DNA from: Bacillota bacterium
Lineage (GTDB): Bacteria; Bacillota; Dethiobacteria; DTU022; PWGO01
Direction of reading: 5' to 3'
NCBI GenBank assembly: GCA_012518215.1
Contig: JAAYSV010000003.1
Coordinates: 1 to 64,000, forward strand
DNA: 64,000 nt
Positions 1 to 7,962 of the stretch are shown piece by piece. Both the position numbers and the translations under genes were made by a program. The notes beneath the pieces are model-generated. The model had not been told where the DNA came from. It saw nothing but the letters and a program-made list of their open reading frames with translations, and searched no databases. Each line of letters opens with the position of its first letter. The first letter of the stretch is position 1.

Positions 1-388
1 CTTTTCCCCGTACGGATATGTTGGCGTCAGCGACATAGAGTGAATGGTTGCCATAGCCGGTGAAGGCGAGGAAGCGAAACGGGACTGCCGACGTGATGTG
101 ACAGTGTATTACCTGTCATTCTGAGGGAGCCCTTTTTTTTGGGGCGACCGAAGAATCCCCTAGTCGACTCCACATTCCCTGAACCGTTCTTTATGCTATG
201 GCCCATGAACGGCCCAGTCGCCAAGCCAACATATAAAAAAAAGAAGGGGTTAAAGTCAGGCGGCCAATGAAACCTGCATCAATACCACTTACTCAGGGGA
301 GAAGCTATTTCCTGGTTTTTATCTTTTCGCATACCCACAAAAGAGAGCTTCAGTTCCCGAAGAATCCCCTCCTCGATCACACCTTGCT
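1..388 (-). repeat. Left arm of a ~380-bp inverted repeat
   Basis: The reverse complement of this stretch matches 15766-16140 almost base for base by eye, including the start GAGGAGGGGATTCTTC, the middle TATATGTTGGCTTGGCGACT and the end CGCTGTCGCCAACATATC (one base differs in the last). The differences I see are scattered substitutions and small indels. The copy may continue beyond the left edge of the window. Short open frames inside it recur in the other copy and are not genes. It lies 45 bp beyond the 3' end of feoB. Confidence 0.85.
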
Positions 389-432
389 TTCGCCATAACC
401 TTCCCAATATATCGAGCAAGAAACACGGAACA

Positions 433-2643
433 TCATAAAAAACCCAGAAGCCGGGCAAAGCATGCCCACAGGAAACAGGCGGCAAGCCCTGTTATCGTGG
501 GCACCAGGAACGAGGCCACCGTCCAGCGCCAACTCTGCGTTTCTTTACGAATGGTCAACAAAGTGGTTCCGCAGGGGTAATGCATCAGGGTGAGCAGCAT
601 GACCGAAATTCCGGTAACCCATGTCCAACCGTGGGAGACAAAGAGTTCCCTCAGCCCTTCAAGGCTTTCCGGCTCGGCCAGGGTTCCCGTGGCGGCATAG
701 CACATGACCAGGACGGGGATGATGAGTTCGTTGGCGGGAAAGGCCAGGATGAAAGCTACGAGGATAAACCCATCCAGGCCAAACAGTCTGGCAAAGGGGG
801 TCAGAAGGAGAATTAGATGAGAAAGCAGAGTCATGCCACCGCTTTCAATGCTGGTCAGGCACCAGATGAGGAGACCGGCCGGAGCAGCCACGATTAGCGC
901 TCTTCCCAGAACAAAAAGGGTGCGGTCAAGGATGGAACGGATTATTATTTGCCCCAACCGGGGTTTGCGGTAGGGGGGGAGTTCAAGGGTAAAGGAGGAG
1001 GGCAGGCCCTTGAGAATTGTCCGGGAAAGAATCTTCGATACTGTCAGGGTGATTATTATCCCCAGGACCACCGTGGCGACGATGGCCAGCACCGCCCCTG
1101 ACTGACGGAGAATGCCCGCGCTGGCCGATCCGCCGATAAACAGGGTGGCGATAGCGATAAGAACAGGAAAACGGCCGTTGCAGGGAACAAAATTGTTGGT
1201 GATGATGGCGATAAGTTTCTCCCGGGGAGAATCTATGATGCGGCAGCCAATCACTGCCGCCGCATTGCAGCCAAATCCCATGCACATGGTCAACGCCTGT
1301 TTGCCGTGTGCGGCGGCCTTCCTGAAAAAGTTGTCAAGGTTGAAAGCAACCCGGGGCAGGTAACCCAGGTCCTCGAGCAGGGTGAAGAGGGGGAAGAAGA
1401 TGGCCATGGGGGGTAGCATTACCGCCACCACCCAGGCGATCGTGCGGTAAACTCCCCGGAGCATCACATCCCCGAGCAGAAAGGGCAGCCCGCACCATGA
1501 TAGGAGGGCTTCCAGTATTTTTTCCACTTTGAACAATAAAGTGGCCAGGAGGGCGGACGGATAATTGGCTCCGACAAGTGTGATCCAGAATATTGCCGCA
1601 AGCAGGGCGAGCATGATGGGTATTCCAAATGTTTTTGAAGTCAAGAGGCGGTCGATACGCCGGTCGGTGCGGGTATAATGCTTGTCGGCAAAGGTAACCG
1701 AGTCCCGGCAAATATTTTCCGCCATCAGCACGATTCTTGATGCCAGGTGGTCACGGAATTGCTCGGGACCGATCCCGTTTTCGGTCAGATGGGCCATGGC
1801 TTTCTCCAACCCCTCACCCAGGTCACGGTCCGTATCGGCGTTCACTGTCCCCGTGTATTCATGGATGGCGCGTATCATTGAAGGGTCCCCTTCGATCAGT
1901 TTGAGTGAGGTCCATCGGCTGTCGAGCGGGGGGCGGCCTTCCAGCAGTTTTCGGACGCGGGGCTCGATCATGGCGACAGCTTCCTCGATGGGGTGGCTGT
2001 AACGTATATGCATGGGGTGCAAACCCGTCGTCGCGGTGCTTGCGACCCGGTGGACTGCTTTCATCAGTTTTTTCAATCCTTGCTTATCCCTGGCGTTGGT
2101 GGCTACGACGGGAATGTTCAGGGCAACAGAAAGTTTTTCCAGATCGATACTTATTTTTTTGCGGTTGGCCTCGTCGATAAGATTGACACAGAGAACGACC
2201 CTTCCGGTTATCTCCAGGGTTTGCAGAACAAGAATAAGGTTTCTTTCCAGGCAGGTGGCATCGGCAACGATGATCGTGGCCGCCGGTTGACCGAAACAGA
2301 TGTAATCGCGGGCGACCTCCTCATCGCCCGAGGCGGATATGAGGGAATAGATGCCGGGAGTGTCCACCAGGGTACAGGTTTTACCTCCGTGGCGGCATTC
2401 TCCCGTGGCAACAAGAACGGTTTTGCCGGGCCAGTTGCCGGTATGCTGCCGGAGGCCGGTAAGACTGTTGAAGAGTGTGCTCTTGCCCACGTTTGGATTG
2501 CCGGCCAGGGCCACATCCGGGGTTTCAGTGCCGTCCGGCATCCATGTTTTTCCCGTCGGATATTTTCTCCGTGGAGATACAATTCCACCGGGTTTGTTTC
2601 TGAAACTGAAAAACATTTTCCACCGCCATTTTTTTCTTTTCAA
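433..2643 (-). CDS. feoB: Ferrous iron transport protein B (FeoB)
   Basis: FeoB is the membrane GTPase-coupled permease that imports Fe2+ under anaerobic conditions. The 736-residue protein has an N-terminal G domain with G1 GNPNVGKS at about residues 48-55, G3 DTPG at 94-97 and G4 NLID at 154-157, then a helical GDI-like region. A large membrane half follows with the two Gate segments and the conserved CNGRFP and GFGCNAAAV stretches. Length is normal for the family. The listed start is a TTG; an in-frame ATG nine codons later (2616) is equally possible because neither has a well-spaced ribosome site. feoA lies 72 bp upstream on the same strand, and a DtxR/MntR-type regulator is divergent, so iron-dependent control is likely. 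Confidence 0.96.
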   Translation of the reverse strand: MKRKKWRWKMFFSFRNKPGGIVSPRRKYPTGKTWMPDGTETPDVALAGNPNVGKSTLFNSLTGLRQHTGNWPGKTVLVATGECRHGGKTCTLVDTPGIYSLISASGDEEVARDYICFGQPAATIIVADATCLERNLILVLQTLEITGRVVLCVNLIDEANRKKISIDLEKLSVALNIPVVATNARDKQGLKKLMKAVHRVASTATTGLHPMHIRYSHPIEEAVAMIEPRVRKLLEGRPPLDSRWTSLKLIEGDPSMIRAIHEYTGTVNADTDRDLGEGLEKAMAHLTENGIGPEQFRDHLASRIVLMAENICRDSVTFADKHYTRTDRRIDRLLTSKTFGIPIMLALLAAIFWITLVGANYPSALLATLLFKVEKILEALLSWCGLPFLLGDVMLRGVYRTIAWVVAVMLPPMAIFFPLFTLLEDLGYLPRVAFNLDNFFRKAAAHGKQALTMCMGFGCNAAAVIGCRIIDSPREKLIAIITNNFVPCNGRFPVLIAIATLFIGGSASAGILRQSGAVLAIVATVVLGIIITLTVSKILSRTILKGLPSSFTLELPPYRKPRLGQIIIRSILDRTLFVLGRALIVAAPAGLLIWCLTSIESGGMTLLSHLILLLTPFARLFGLDGFILVAFILAFPANELIIPVLVMCYAATGTLAEPESLEGLRELFVSHGWTWVTGISVMLLTLMHYPCGTTLLTIRKETQSWRWTVASFLVPTITGLAACFLWACFARLLGFL

Positions 2644-2715
2644 GGTTGTAAAAATTGTAGCCTTGCAAAAAGGTATGATAAGATTGTGCCGGAGGCTGTC
2701 ATTACCGCCTGACGG

Positions 2716-2958
2716 TTACATCGATATTCCTACCATGATCTGGGAGGCTACGTCTGCGCGGAGAGCAATCACTGCTCCCCGGATAAAGTATGCCGAAGGG
2801 TCACCGGAGGGGCTTCTCATCAGTAGTTCTATTTCTGTTCCATGGACAATCCCCAGATCCAGCATCCGGCGGCGGATTTTTCCGCGGCAATTCATTATTT
2901 TTACCCTGGCTTTCTCACCAGGTGGTAACTGATGCATGGGGAGCAAGGTGTATTTCAT
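2716..2958 (-). CDS. feoA: Ferrous iron transport protein A (FeoA)
   Basis: This 80-residue protein has the SH3-like FeoA fold: an N-terminal LPPGEKARV element, the central RRRMLDLGIVHGTEIELL and a C-terminal strand before DVASQIMV. FeoA is a small cytoplasmic partner needed for full FeoB activity. It is the first gene of a feoA-feoB pair on the minus strand. Size and motif order match the family throughout and nothing appears truncated. Confidence 0.94.
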   Translation of the reverse strand: MKYTLLPMHQLPPGEKARVKIMNCRGKIRRRMLDLGIVHGTEIELLMRSPSGDPSAYFIRGAVIALRADVASQIMVGISM

Positions 2959-3269
2959 TGAAAAACCCCTCTTCCGGGATCAATAATTTGTGAAATATTT
3001 TATTTTTGCCACCCTAGCGGCGGGAAAACAAGTTTTCCTAAACCAATATATGGCCTTTTTTGACAAGTGTTACATCGCCGGTAGCAAACATCTCGCATTT
3101 TCACGGGGCAGGGCATTAAACGGGGTGTATCTTGAATATAGGTTAACAGGGGGAAATGTAATTGTCGGGGTATGGTTTATCCGGGTTGCGGAACTGATGG
3201 CCATGACCGGGGAGGACAGGGATGCCATATTTTGTTTCTGTCCATCAAGGGTAGATTGGAAGGGGCGGA
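2959..3269. other. Divergent intergenic region feoA / metalloregulator
   Basis: 311 bp between the divergent feoA and the DtxR-family gene. It should hold both promoters and a metal-responsive operator. Two short related strings, CCTAAACC near 3038 and TAGGTTAA near 3139, face each other, but neither forms a convincing DtxR/MntR palindrome by eye. An open frame crosses it (2990-3322 +) but has no protein-family look. Confidence 0.4.
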
Positions 3270-3773
3270 ATGAAGAAGAAAAAAAAGCGGGATTTTTATA
3301 CCGTGCGAGGCTACGAACTTAAAGATCAGGAGGAGAAAACTTTGACCCCGGCGATGGAAGATTATCTGGAAATGATCTATCGTGGTATCCTCGAGCGGGA
3401 TCATGTACGGATCAATGCTCTTGCAGAAAGATTGAATGTGAAACCGTCGTCGGCTTCCAGGATGGTGCAAAAACTTGCGGACATGGGTTTTTTAAAATAT
3501 GAAAAATACGGTATTATTTTTCTGACCGAACAGGGAAGCAGGATCGGAGAATTCTTGTTGCAGCGCCATCGCATCATCGAAGAGTTCATGGCGGTGTTGA
3601 GCGATGAGGATAGTCTGTTGAAAGAGACGGAGATGATCGAACACCATGTGAGCCCGGCCACGTTGCAGAATATGCATATGTTGAATCTTTTTCTGAGAAT
3701 GAACCCCGATGTAATCCGCCGTTTTAACAGCTTCAAACAGAGTCATGAACTTGCATGGAAAAAGAATGAATAA
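3270..3773 (+). CDS. DtxR/MntR-family metal-dependent transcriptional regulator
   Basis: The 167-residue protein starts, after a basic leader, with the DtxR signature TPAMEDYLEMIY. A winged helix follows (INALAERLNVKPSSASRMVQKL), then the metal-binding/dimerisation domain with RHRIIEEF and ETEMIEHHVS, where the E/H ligands of MntR-type proteins sit. There is no C-terminal SH3-like domain, as in MntR. It is divergent from feoAB, so it is the obvious candidate to repress iron uptake when Fe2+ or Mn2+ is plentiful. The ATG is preceded by GGGGCGGA. Whether iron or manganese is the co-repressor cannot be read from the sequence. Confidence 0.88.
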   Translation: MKKKKKRDFYTVRGYELKDQEEKTLTPAMEDYLEMIYRGILERDHVRINALAERLNVKPSSASRMVQKLADMGFLKYEKYGIIFLTEQGSRIGEFLLQRHRIIEEFMAVLSDEDSLLKETEMIEHHVSPATLQNMHMLNLFLRMNPDVIRRFNSFKQSHELAWKKNE

Positions 3774-4013
3774 TTCAGTTGCAATGTTGCTTTCTGCGGC
3801 ACACTCGTTCTCTTTTCACCTGTTTTTCCGTTCCGCCCCTGCCCCGTGTCCCGTGGCACGGAAGATGTGTAGCCCACCCACGCTCATGACCGTTCCTTTA
3901 CCCCGGCCGGTCCGGGGGGAAATGATGCCGCTATTGTTCAAAGATTTTTATCTTTCTTGCACGGGAAAACATCATATTTGTTGGGGGTAACAGGTGACCG
4001 CATCGCCATTATA

Positions 4014-4022
4014 TGCTAAAAT
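4014..4022 (+). promoter_or_regulatory. Candidate extended -10 promoter upstream of the DUF362 gene
   Basis: TGCTAAAAT has the TG-N-TAAAAT form of an extended -10. It lies about 70 bp before the DUF362 start, and no good -35 precedes it. The rest of the 318-bp gap (3774-4091) shows no gene, only a GC-rich stretch with CCGGCCGGTCCGG near 3902 that could fold. Confidence 0.4.
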
Positions 4023-4091
4023 TGAATCGTTCGCATCGTGGGACAGGTTGGCTGACCGGTACGCGTTTGTATGAAGGAGGTCTGCTGTTTC

Positions 4092-5420
4092 ATGGACAAG
4101 TATCTGGTTTCGATCGTGCGTTATGAAAAGCCTTATGAATCGGTACGTGAAGTGGTTTCAAGCTGCAAGGGCCTTGATCACATGCCTGCCAATGCCCGCG
4201 TTTTTATCAAGCCCAATATCGTGTTCTGGACGAAAGCCTGCGCCTTCCCCAAGTGGGGGGTCATCACCACCTCACGGATCATCGAGGATGTGGTCGTTCT
4301 TCTGAAGGAACATGGAATAGATCATATAACCATCGGCGAGGGGATCGTCGTTGATCGCAAGGATACGGAGACCCCCGAGCATGCATTCAACACTCTTGGG
4401 TACGAGAACCTCCGCCGGAAATACGGTGTAAAATATATCAATGTCATGACCCGCCCTTTCACATCGGTTGATCTGGGAGATGGCATCAACCTGAAATTCA
4501 ACGAGGATATCATCAATAGCGATTTCGTGGTCAGTGTCCCGGTGTTGAAGTCCCACAACCAGACCGTGGTCAGCCTGGGGATCAAGAACCTGAAAGGAAC
4601 CATCGATATCTCTTCCCGGAAAAAATGCCACAGCGCCGATCCGCAAAAAGATCTTCACTTCCATGTTTCCCGGTTGGCCGATCGGATGCCGCCCATGCTC
4701 ACCGTGATCGACGGGATCTATTCGCTGGAAAGGGGGCCTTCCTTTGACGGTAGGATGAGGCGGAGCAATCTTCTGGTAGCTTCCCCCGATCCTCTTTCCG
4801 CCGATCTGGTGGGAGCCAGGCTGCTGGGCCATGAACCGGGGAAGGTTCCATATCTGGCACTGGCAGCACGGAACAGAGGAAGAGCCACTGATCTATCAGA
4901 TATCGATGTGGTGGGGGAAAGTGTGGAGGAAGTTTCCTCGTATCATCCCCACGATTTTGAGTATGTCAAGAATGAAGAGGGGGAGATGCCTGCTGCCCTG
5001 GCGCGTCAGGGGATCTCGGGTCTTTTTTATCGCAAGTTCGATCTGACCATGTGCACTTACTGTTCTGCCTACAACGGGCTGGTTCTCAATGCTATCCGCT
5101 ATGCATGGAAGGGGGAACCCTGGAAGAAGATCGAAGTTTTGACCGGTAAATCCATGGAGCCGTCCGAGGGTATGGGGGCGACCATCCTGCTGGGCCAGTG
5201 CATGTACAACGCTCACAAGGATAATCCGAAAATCAACCGCATGATAGCTGTCAAGGGCTGTCCCCCAGCGGCCGAGGATGTACTGGCGGCACTGCACGAG
5301 GCGGGGATAGATGCCGATCCGTTCCTCTTTGAACAGATCGATACCCTGCCCGGGCTTTTCATGGCTCGCTATGATGATAAACCGGAGTTTGACGAGTCAT
5401 TTTTCCGGGTCGAGGAGTAG
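4092..5420 (+). CDS. DUF362 domain protein
   Basis: The 442-residue protein belongs to the DUF362 family (opening PNIVFWTKACAFPKWGVITT; conserved later part DFVVSVPVLKSHNQTVVSLGIKNLKG). Members are cytoplasmic proteins of unknown activity, some fused to ferredoxin domains. Here there is no CxxCxxC ferredoxin motif, only MCTYC near residue 322 and a late KGCPPA. The start was set at 4092 because AAGGAGGT (4074-4081) is correctly placed for that ATG, whereas the earlier ATG at 4071 overlaps this ribosome site. It is the first gene of a same-strand run with rocD, a serC-like gene and the glycosyltransferase-FapA fusion. Function unknown. Confidence 0.8.
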   Translation: MDKYLVSIVRYEKPYESVREVVSSCKGLDHMPANARVFIKPNIVFWTKACAFPKWGVITTSRIIEDVVVLLKEHGIDHITIGEGIVVDRKDTETPEHAFNTLGYENLRRKYGVKYINVMTRPFTSVDLGDGINLKFNEDIINSDFVVSVPVLKSHNQTVVSLGIKNLKGTIDISSRKKCHSADPQKDLHFHVSRLADRMPPMLTVIDGIYSLERGPSFDGRMRRSNLLVASPDPLSADLVGARLLGHEPGKVPYLALAARNRGRATDLSDIDVVGESVEEVSSYHPHDFEYVKNEEGEMPAALARQGISGLFYRKFDLTMCTYCSAYNGLVLNAIRYAWKGEPWKKIEVLTGKSMEPSEGMGATILLGQCMYNAHKDNPKINRMIAVKGCPPAAEDVLAALHEAGIDADPFLFEQIDTLPGLFMARYDDKPEFDESFFRVEE

Positions 5421-5494
5421 CGGTGCGGTTCCGAAGGCACTATATTTCCCAAAACATATAATACCAGAAACAGTATTTTTGAGGAGGATTCATC

Positions 5495-6718
5495 ATGGAG
5501 AAAATTGGAAACAACACCGATTATTTTATCAGACTGGAGGATCAGTACGGTGCCCGCAATTATATGCCACTGGACGTGGTCATCAACAGGGGCAAGGGTA
5601 TCTGGGTCTATGATGTCGAGGGGCGCAAATATCTCGATTGCCTGGCGGCATATTCGGCGCTCAACCAGGGGCATTGCCATCCACGAATCAAAAAGGCGAT
5701 GATCGATCAACTGGAAAAGCTGACCATTACTTCTCGTGCATTCCGCAATGACCAGCTGCCCCTCTTTTACAAAGAAATTTGTGAGATGACCCGTTCTCAC
5801 AAGGTTCTGCCCATGAACAGCGGCGCCGAGGCGGTTGAAACGGTAATCAAGGCGGTGAGGAAGTGGGGGTACCGGGAAAAAGGCATCCCCGACGGCAAGG
5901 CGGAGGTTATCGTTGCCGAAAACAATTTCCACGGGCGTACCCTGGCTATCGTCGGCTTCAGCACCGAGGAAAGCTATCGCGACGGATTCGGCCCCTTTGC
6001 CCCCGGTTTTGTAAGCATTCCTTTTGGTGACAGTGAAGCCCTGGAGAGGGCCATCACCCCGAATACGGTTGCGTTCCTTGTCGAACCGATCCAGGGAGAA
6101 GCCGGGGTAATCATACCTCCCGATGGGTATTTGAAGGAAGTGAGGGAGATCTGTGACCGGCACGGAATTGCCCTCGTCCTGGACGAGATACAGACCGGGC
6201 TGGGCAGGACAGGAAAGATGCTGGCCGAGGAACACGAGGGGATCGAGGCTGATGCCACCCTGATCGGCAAGGCACTTTCGGGCGGTTTTTATCCGGTTTC
6301 AGCTGTCCTCTCCAACAATGATATTCTGGGTGTTTTTCTCCCCGGGGATCACGGCAGCACTTTCGGGGGCAACCCACTGGCCTGCGCCGTGGCCCGTGAG
6401 GCGCTCCGGGTGATCATCGAGGAATGCCTCATAGAAAATGCGGCGGCCATCGGCGATTACTTCATGCGTTGCCTGCGAGGGATGAACAGCCCCCGGATCA
6501 AGGAGATAAGGGGGCGGGGACTGCTCATCGCCCTCGAGATCGAGAAAGATAGGGGCAATGCTCGCCAACTCTGTGTAGCTTTGAAGGAGAAGGGTATTCT
6601 ATGCAAGGAGACCCATGATAACGTCATCCGCTTTGCCCCCCCGCTGATCATCAAAAAAGAGGAGATAGATTGGGCCATGGAAAGAATCGAGGCGGTGATG
6701 TGTCAGGATGCTCCCTGA
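5495..6718 (+). CDS. rocD: Ornithine aminotransferase (class III PLP aminotransferase)
   Basis: The 407-residue protein matches RocD-type ornithine-oxo-acid transaminases: [13 protein letters not shown] near the N-terminus, [18 protein letters not shown], the PLP pocket [15 protein letters not shown], the Schiff-base lysine in LIGKALSGG and the late [11 protein letters not shown]. RocD converts ornithine plus 2-oxoglutarate to glutamate-5-semialdehyde and glutamate, linking arginine breakdown to proline and glutamate. GAGGAGGA precedes the ATG. The gene follows the DUF362 gene by 74 bp, and the serC-like gene follows by 44 bp. A paralogous acetylornithine transaminase role is less likely given the RocD-like N-terminus. 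Confidence 0.88.
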   Translation: MEKIGNNTDYFIRLEDQYGARNYMPLDVVINRGKGIWVYDVEGRKYLDCLAAYSALNQGHCHPRIKKAMIDQLEKLTITSRAFRNDQLPLFYKEICEMTRSHKVLPMNSGAEAVETVIKAVRKWGYREKGIPDGKAEVIVAENNFHGRTLAIVGFSTEESYRDGFGPFAPGFVSIPFGDSEALERAITPNTVAFLVEPIQGEAGVIIPPDGYLKEVREICDRHGIALVLDEIQTGLGRTGKMLAEEHEGIEADATLIGKALSGGFYPVSAVLSNNDILGVFLPGDHGSTFGGNPLACAVAREALRVIIEECLIENAAAIGDYFMRCLRGMNSPRIKEIRGRGLLIALEIEKDRGNARQLCVALKEKGILCKETHDNVIRFAPPLIIKKEEIDWAMERIEAVMCQDAP

Positions 6719-6762
6719 TCATCCCTGTAAAATAAACAGCGACAAGGAGAGATCTTTATAAA

Positions 6763-7890
6763 ATGGCAGTATCGAGACCGATGCTCAAACCGCGCAACCC
6801 GCGTTTTTCTTCCGGCCCCTGTCCCAAATTTCCCGGCTACAGCCTGGAAAAGCTGGACAGGAGCCTTCTGGGCAGGTCGCACCGCAGTGTCCCGGGGAAA
6901 GCGCGGCTACACAAATCAATCGAAAAAACAAAGGAAATTCTGGGTATTCCCGCCGGCTATCTTCTCGGAATAGTTCCCGCCTCGGACACGGGTGCGATGG
7001 AGATGGCACTGTGGAACCTTCTGGGAGAAAGGCCGGTGGATGTGATATGCTTCGAGGCTTTTGGCATGAATTGGGCCAGGGATATAGAGAAACAGTTGCA
7101 GCTTGACGGGGTTCGTATCTACTCTGCAGATTACGGTTTTTTACCCGAGCTGGGCGATGTCGACTTCGATCACGACGTGGTTTTTACCTGGAATGGAACG
7201 ACCAGCGGCGTGAAAATTCCAAACGGTGATTTCATAGCGGAAACGCGCGAAGGTTTGACCATCTGTGATGCGACCTCTGCCGTTTTTGCCATGGAGATTC
7301 CCTGGGAGAAACTTGATGTCGTGACCTTCTCATGGCAGAAAGTGCTGGGAGGCGAAGCTGCTCACGGCATGCTGGTGCTTTCCCCCCATGCGGTAAACCG
7401 TATCGAGGGATATACACCGCCATGGCCCATGCCGCGTATTTTCCAGCTCAAAGAAGGAGGAAAGCTGGCTGCGGAAATTTTCGAGGGATCCACGATCAAT
7501 ACCCCCTCCATGCTCTGCAACGAGGATTATCTGGCTGCCCTCGGATGGACGGAATCCATCGGCGGACTGCCGGCCCTGATAAAGCGCAGCCAGGACAATT
7601 TGCAGGTCGTGGAAGAGTTCGTGGCAGTTCATCCCTGGGTTGATTTCCTGGTTTCCGATCCGGCGATAAGGTCAAACACCAGTGTCTGCTTGAAACTGGA
7701 CTTGCCCAGGGAGAAAGTCAAGCAGCTGGTGAAATTGTTGGAAAAAGAAGATGTTGCGTTTGACATCGCTTCATACCGGAAAGCCCCGCCGGGGTTGCGT
7801 TTCTGGTGCGGTGCCACCGTGGAGAAAGAGGATCTTGAGATTGTTATGCAGTGGCTGGAGTGGGCTTACGAACAGGTAAGACATGAGTAA
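6763..7890 (+). CDS. serC: Phosphoserine aminotransferase, Methanosarcina type
   Basis: The 375-residue class V PLP aminotransferase opens with [18 protein letters not shown] and has the Schiff-base lysine in [15 protein letters not shown]. The overall pattern ([35 protein letters not shown]) fits the archaeal/Methanosarcina-type SerC subfamily, which makes phosphoserine from 3-phosphohydroxypyruvate and glutamate. No serA or serB neighbours are present. It sits between rocD and the GT4-FapA fusion on one strand with short gaps (44 and 72 bp), so co-transcription is likely. An aminotransferase acting on another 2-oxo acid cannot be excluded. Confidence 0.82.
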   Translation: MAVSRPMLKPRNPRFSSGPCPKFPGYSLEKLDRSLLGRSHRSVPGKARLHKSIEKTKEILGIPAGYLLGIVPASDTGAMEMALWNLLGERPVDVICFEAFGMNWARDIEKQLQLDGVRIYSADYGFLPELGDVDFDHDVVFTWNGTTSGVKIPNGDFIAETREGLTICDATSAVFAMEIPWEKLDVVTFSWQKVLGGEAAHGMLVLSPHAVNRIEGYTPPWPMPRIFQLKEGGKLAAEIFEGSTINTPSMLCNEDYLAALGWTESIGGLPALIKRSQDNLQVVEEFVAVHPWVDFLVSDPAIRSNTSVCLKLDLPREKVKQLVKLLEKEDVAFDIASYRKAPPGLRFWCGATVEKEDLEIVMQWLEWAYEQVRHE

Positions 7891-7962
7891 AACTGGCAGG
7901 AAGATTCCGCCCCATTATAGAATAAAATGTAAGAGGACTTCCAAACAAGGGAGATTATGTCA

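Noticed and set aside
27-224. Short minus-strand ORF in the left repeat, with a twin in the right repeat
   Set aside because: The similar peptides exist only because the DNA repeats; no ribosome site, and the frame changes after small indels between copies.
3028-3150. DtxR/MntR operator between feoA and the regulator
   Set aside because: Only loose CCTAAACC / TAGGTTAA strings are seen; no palindrome good enough to call.
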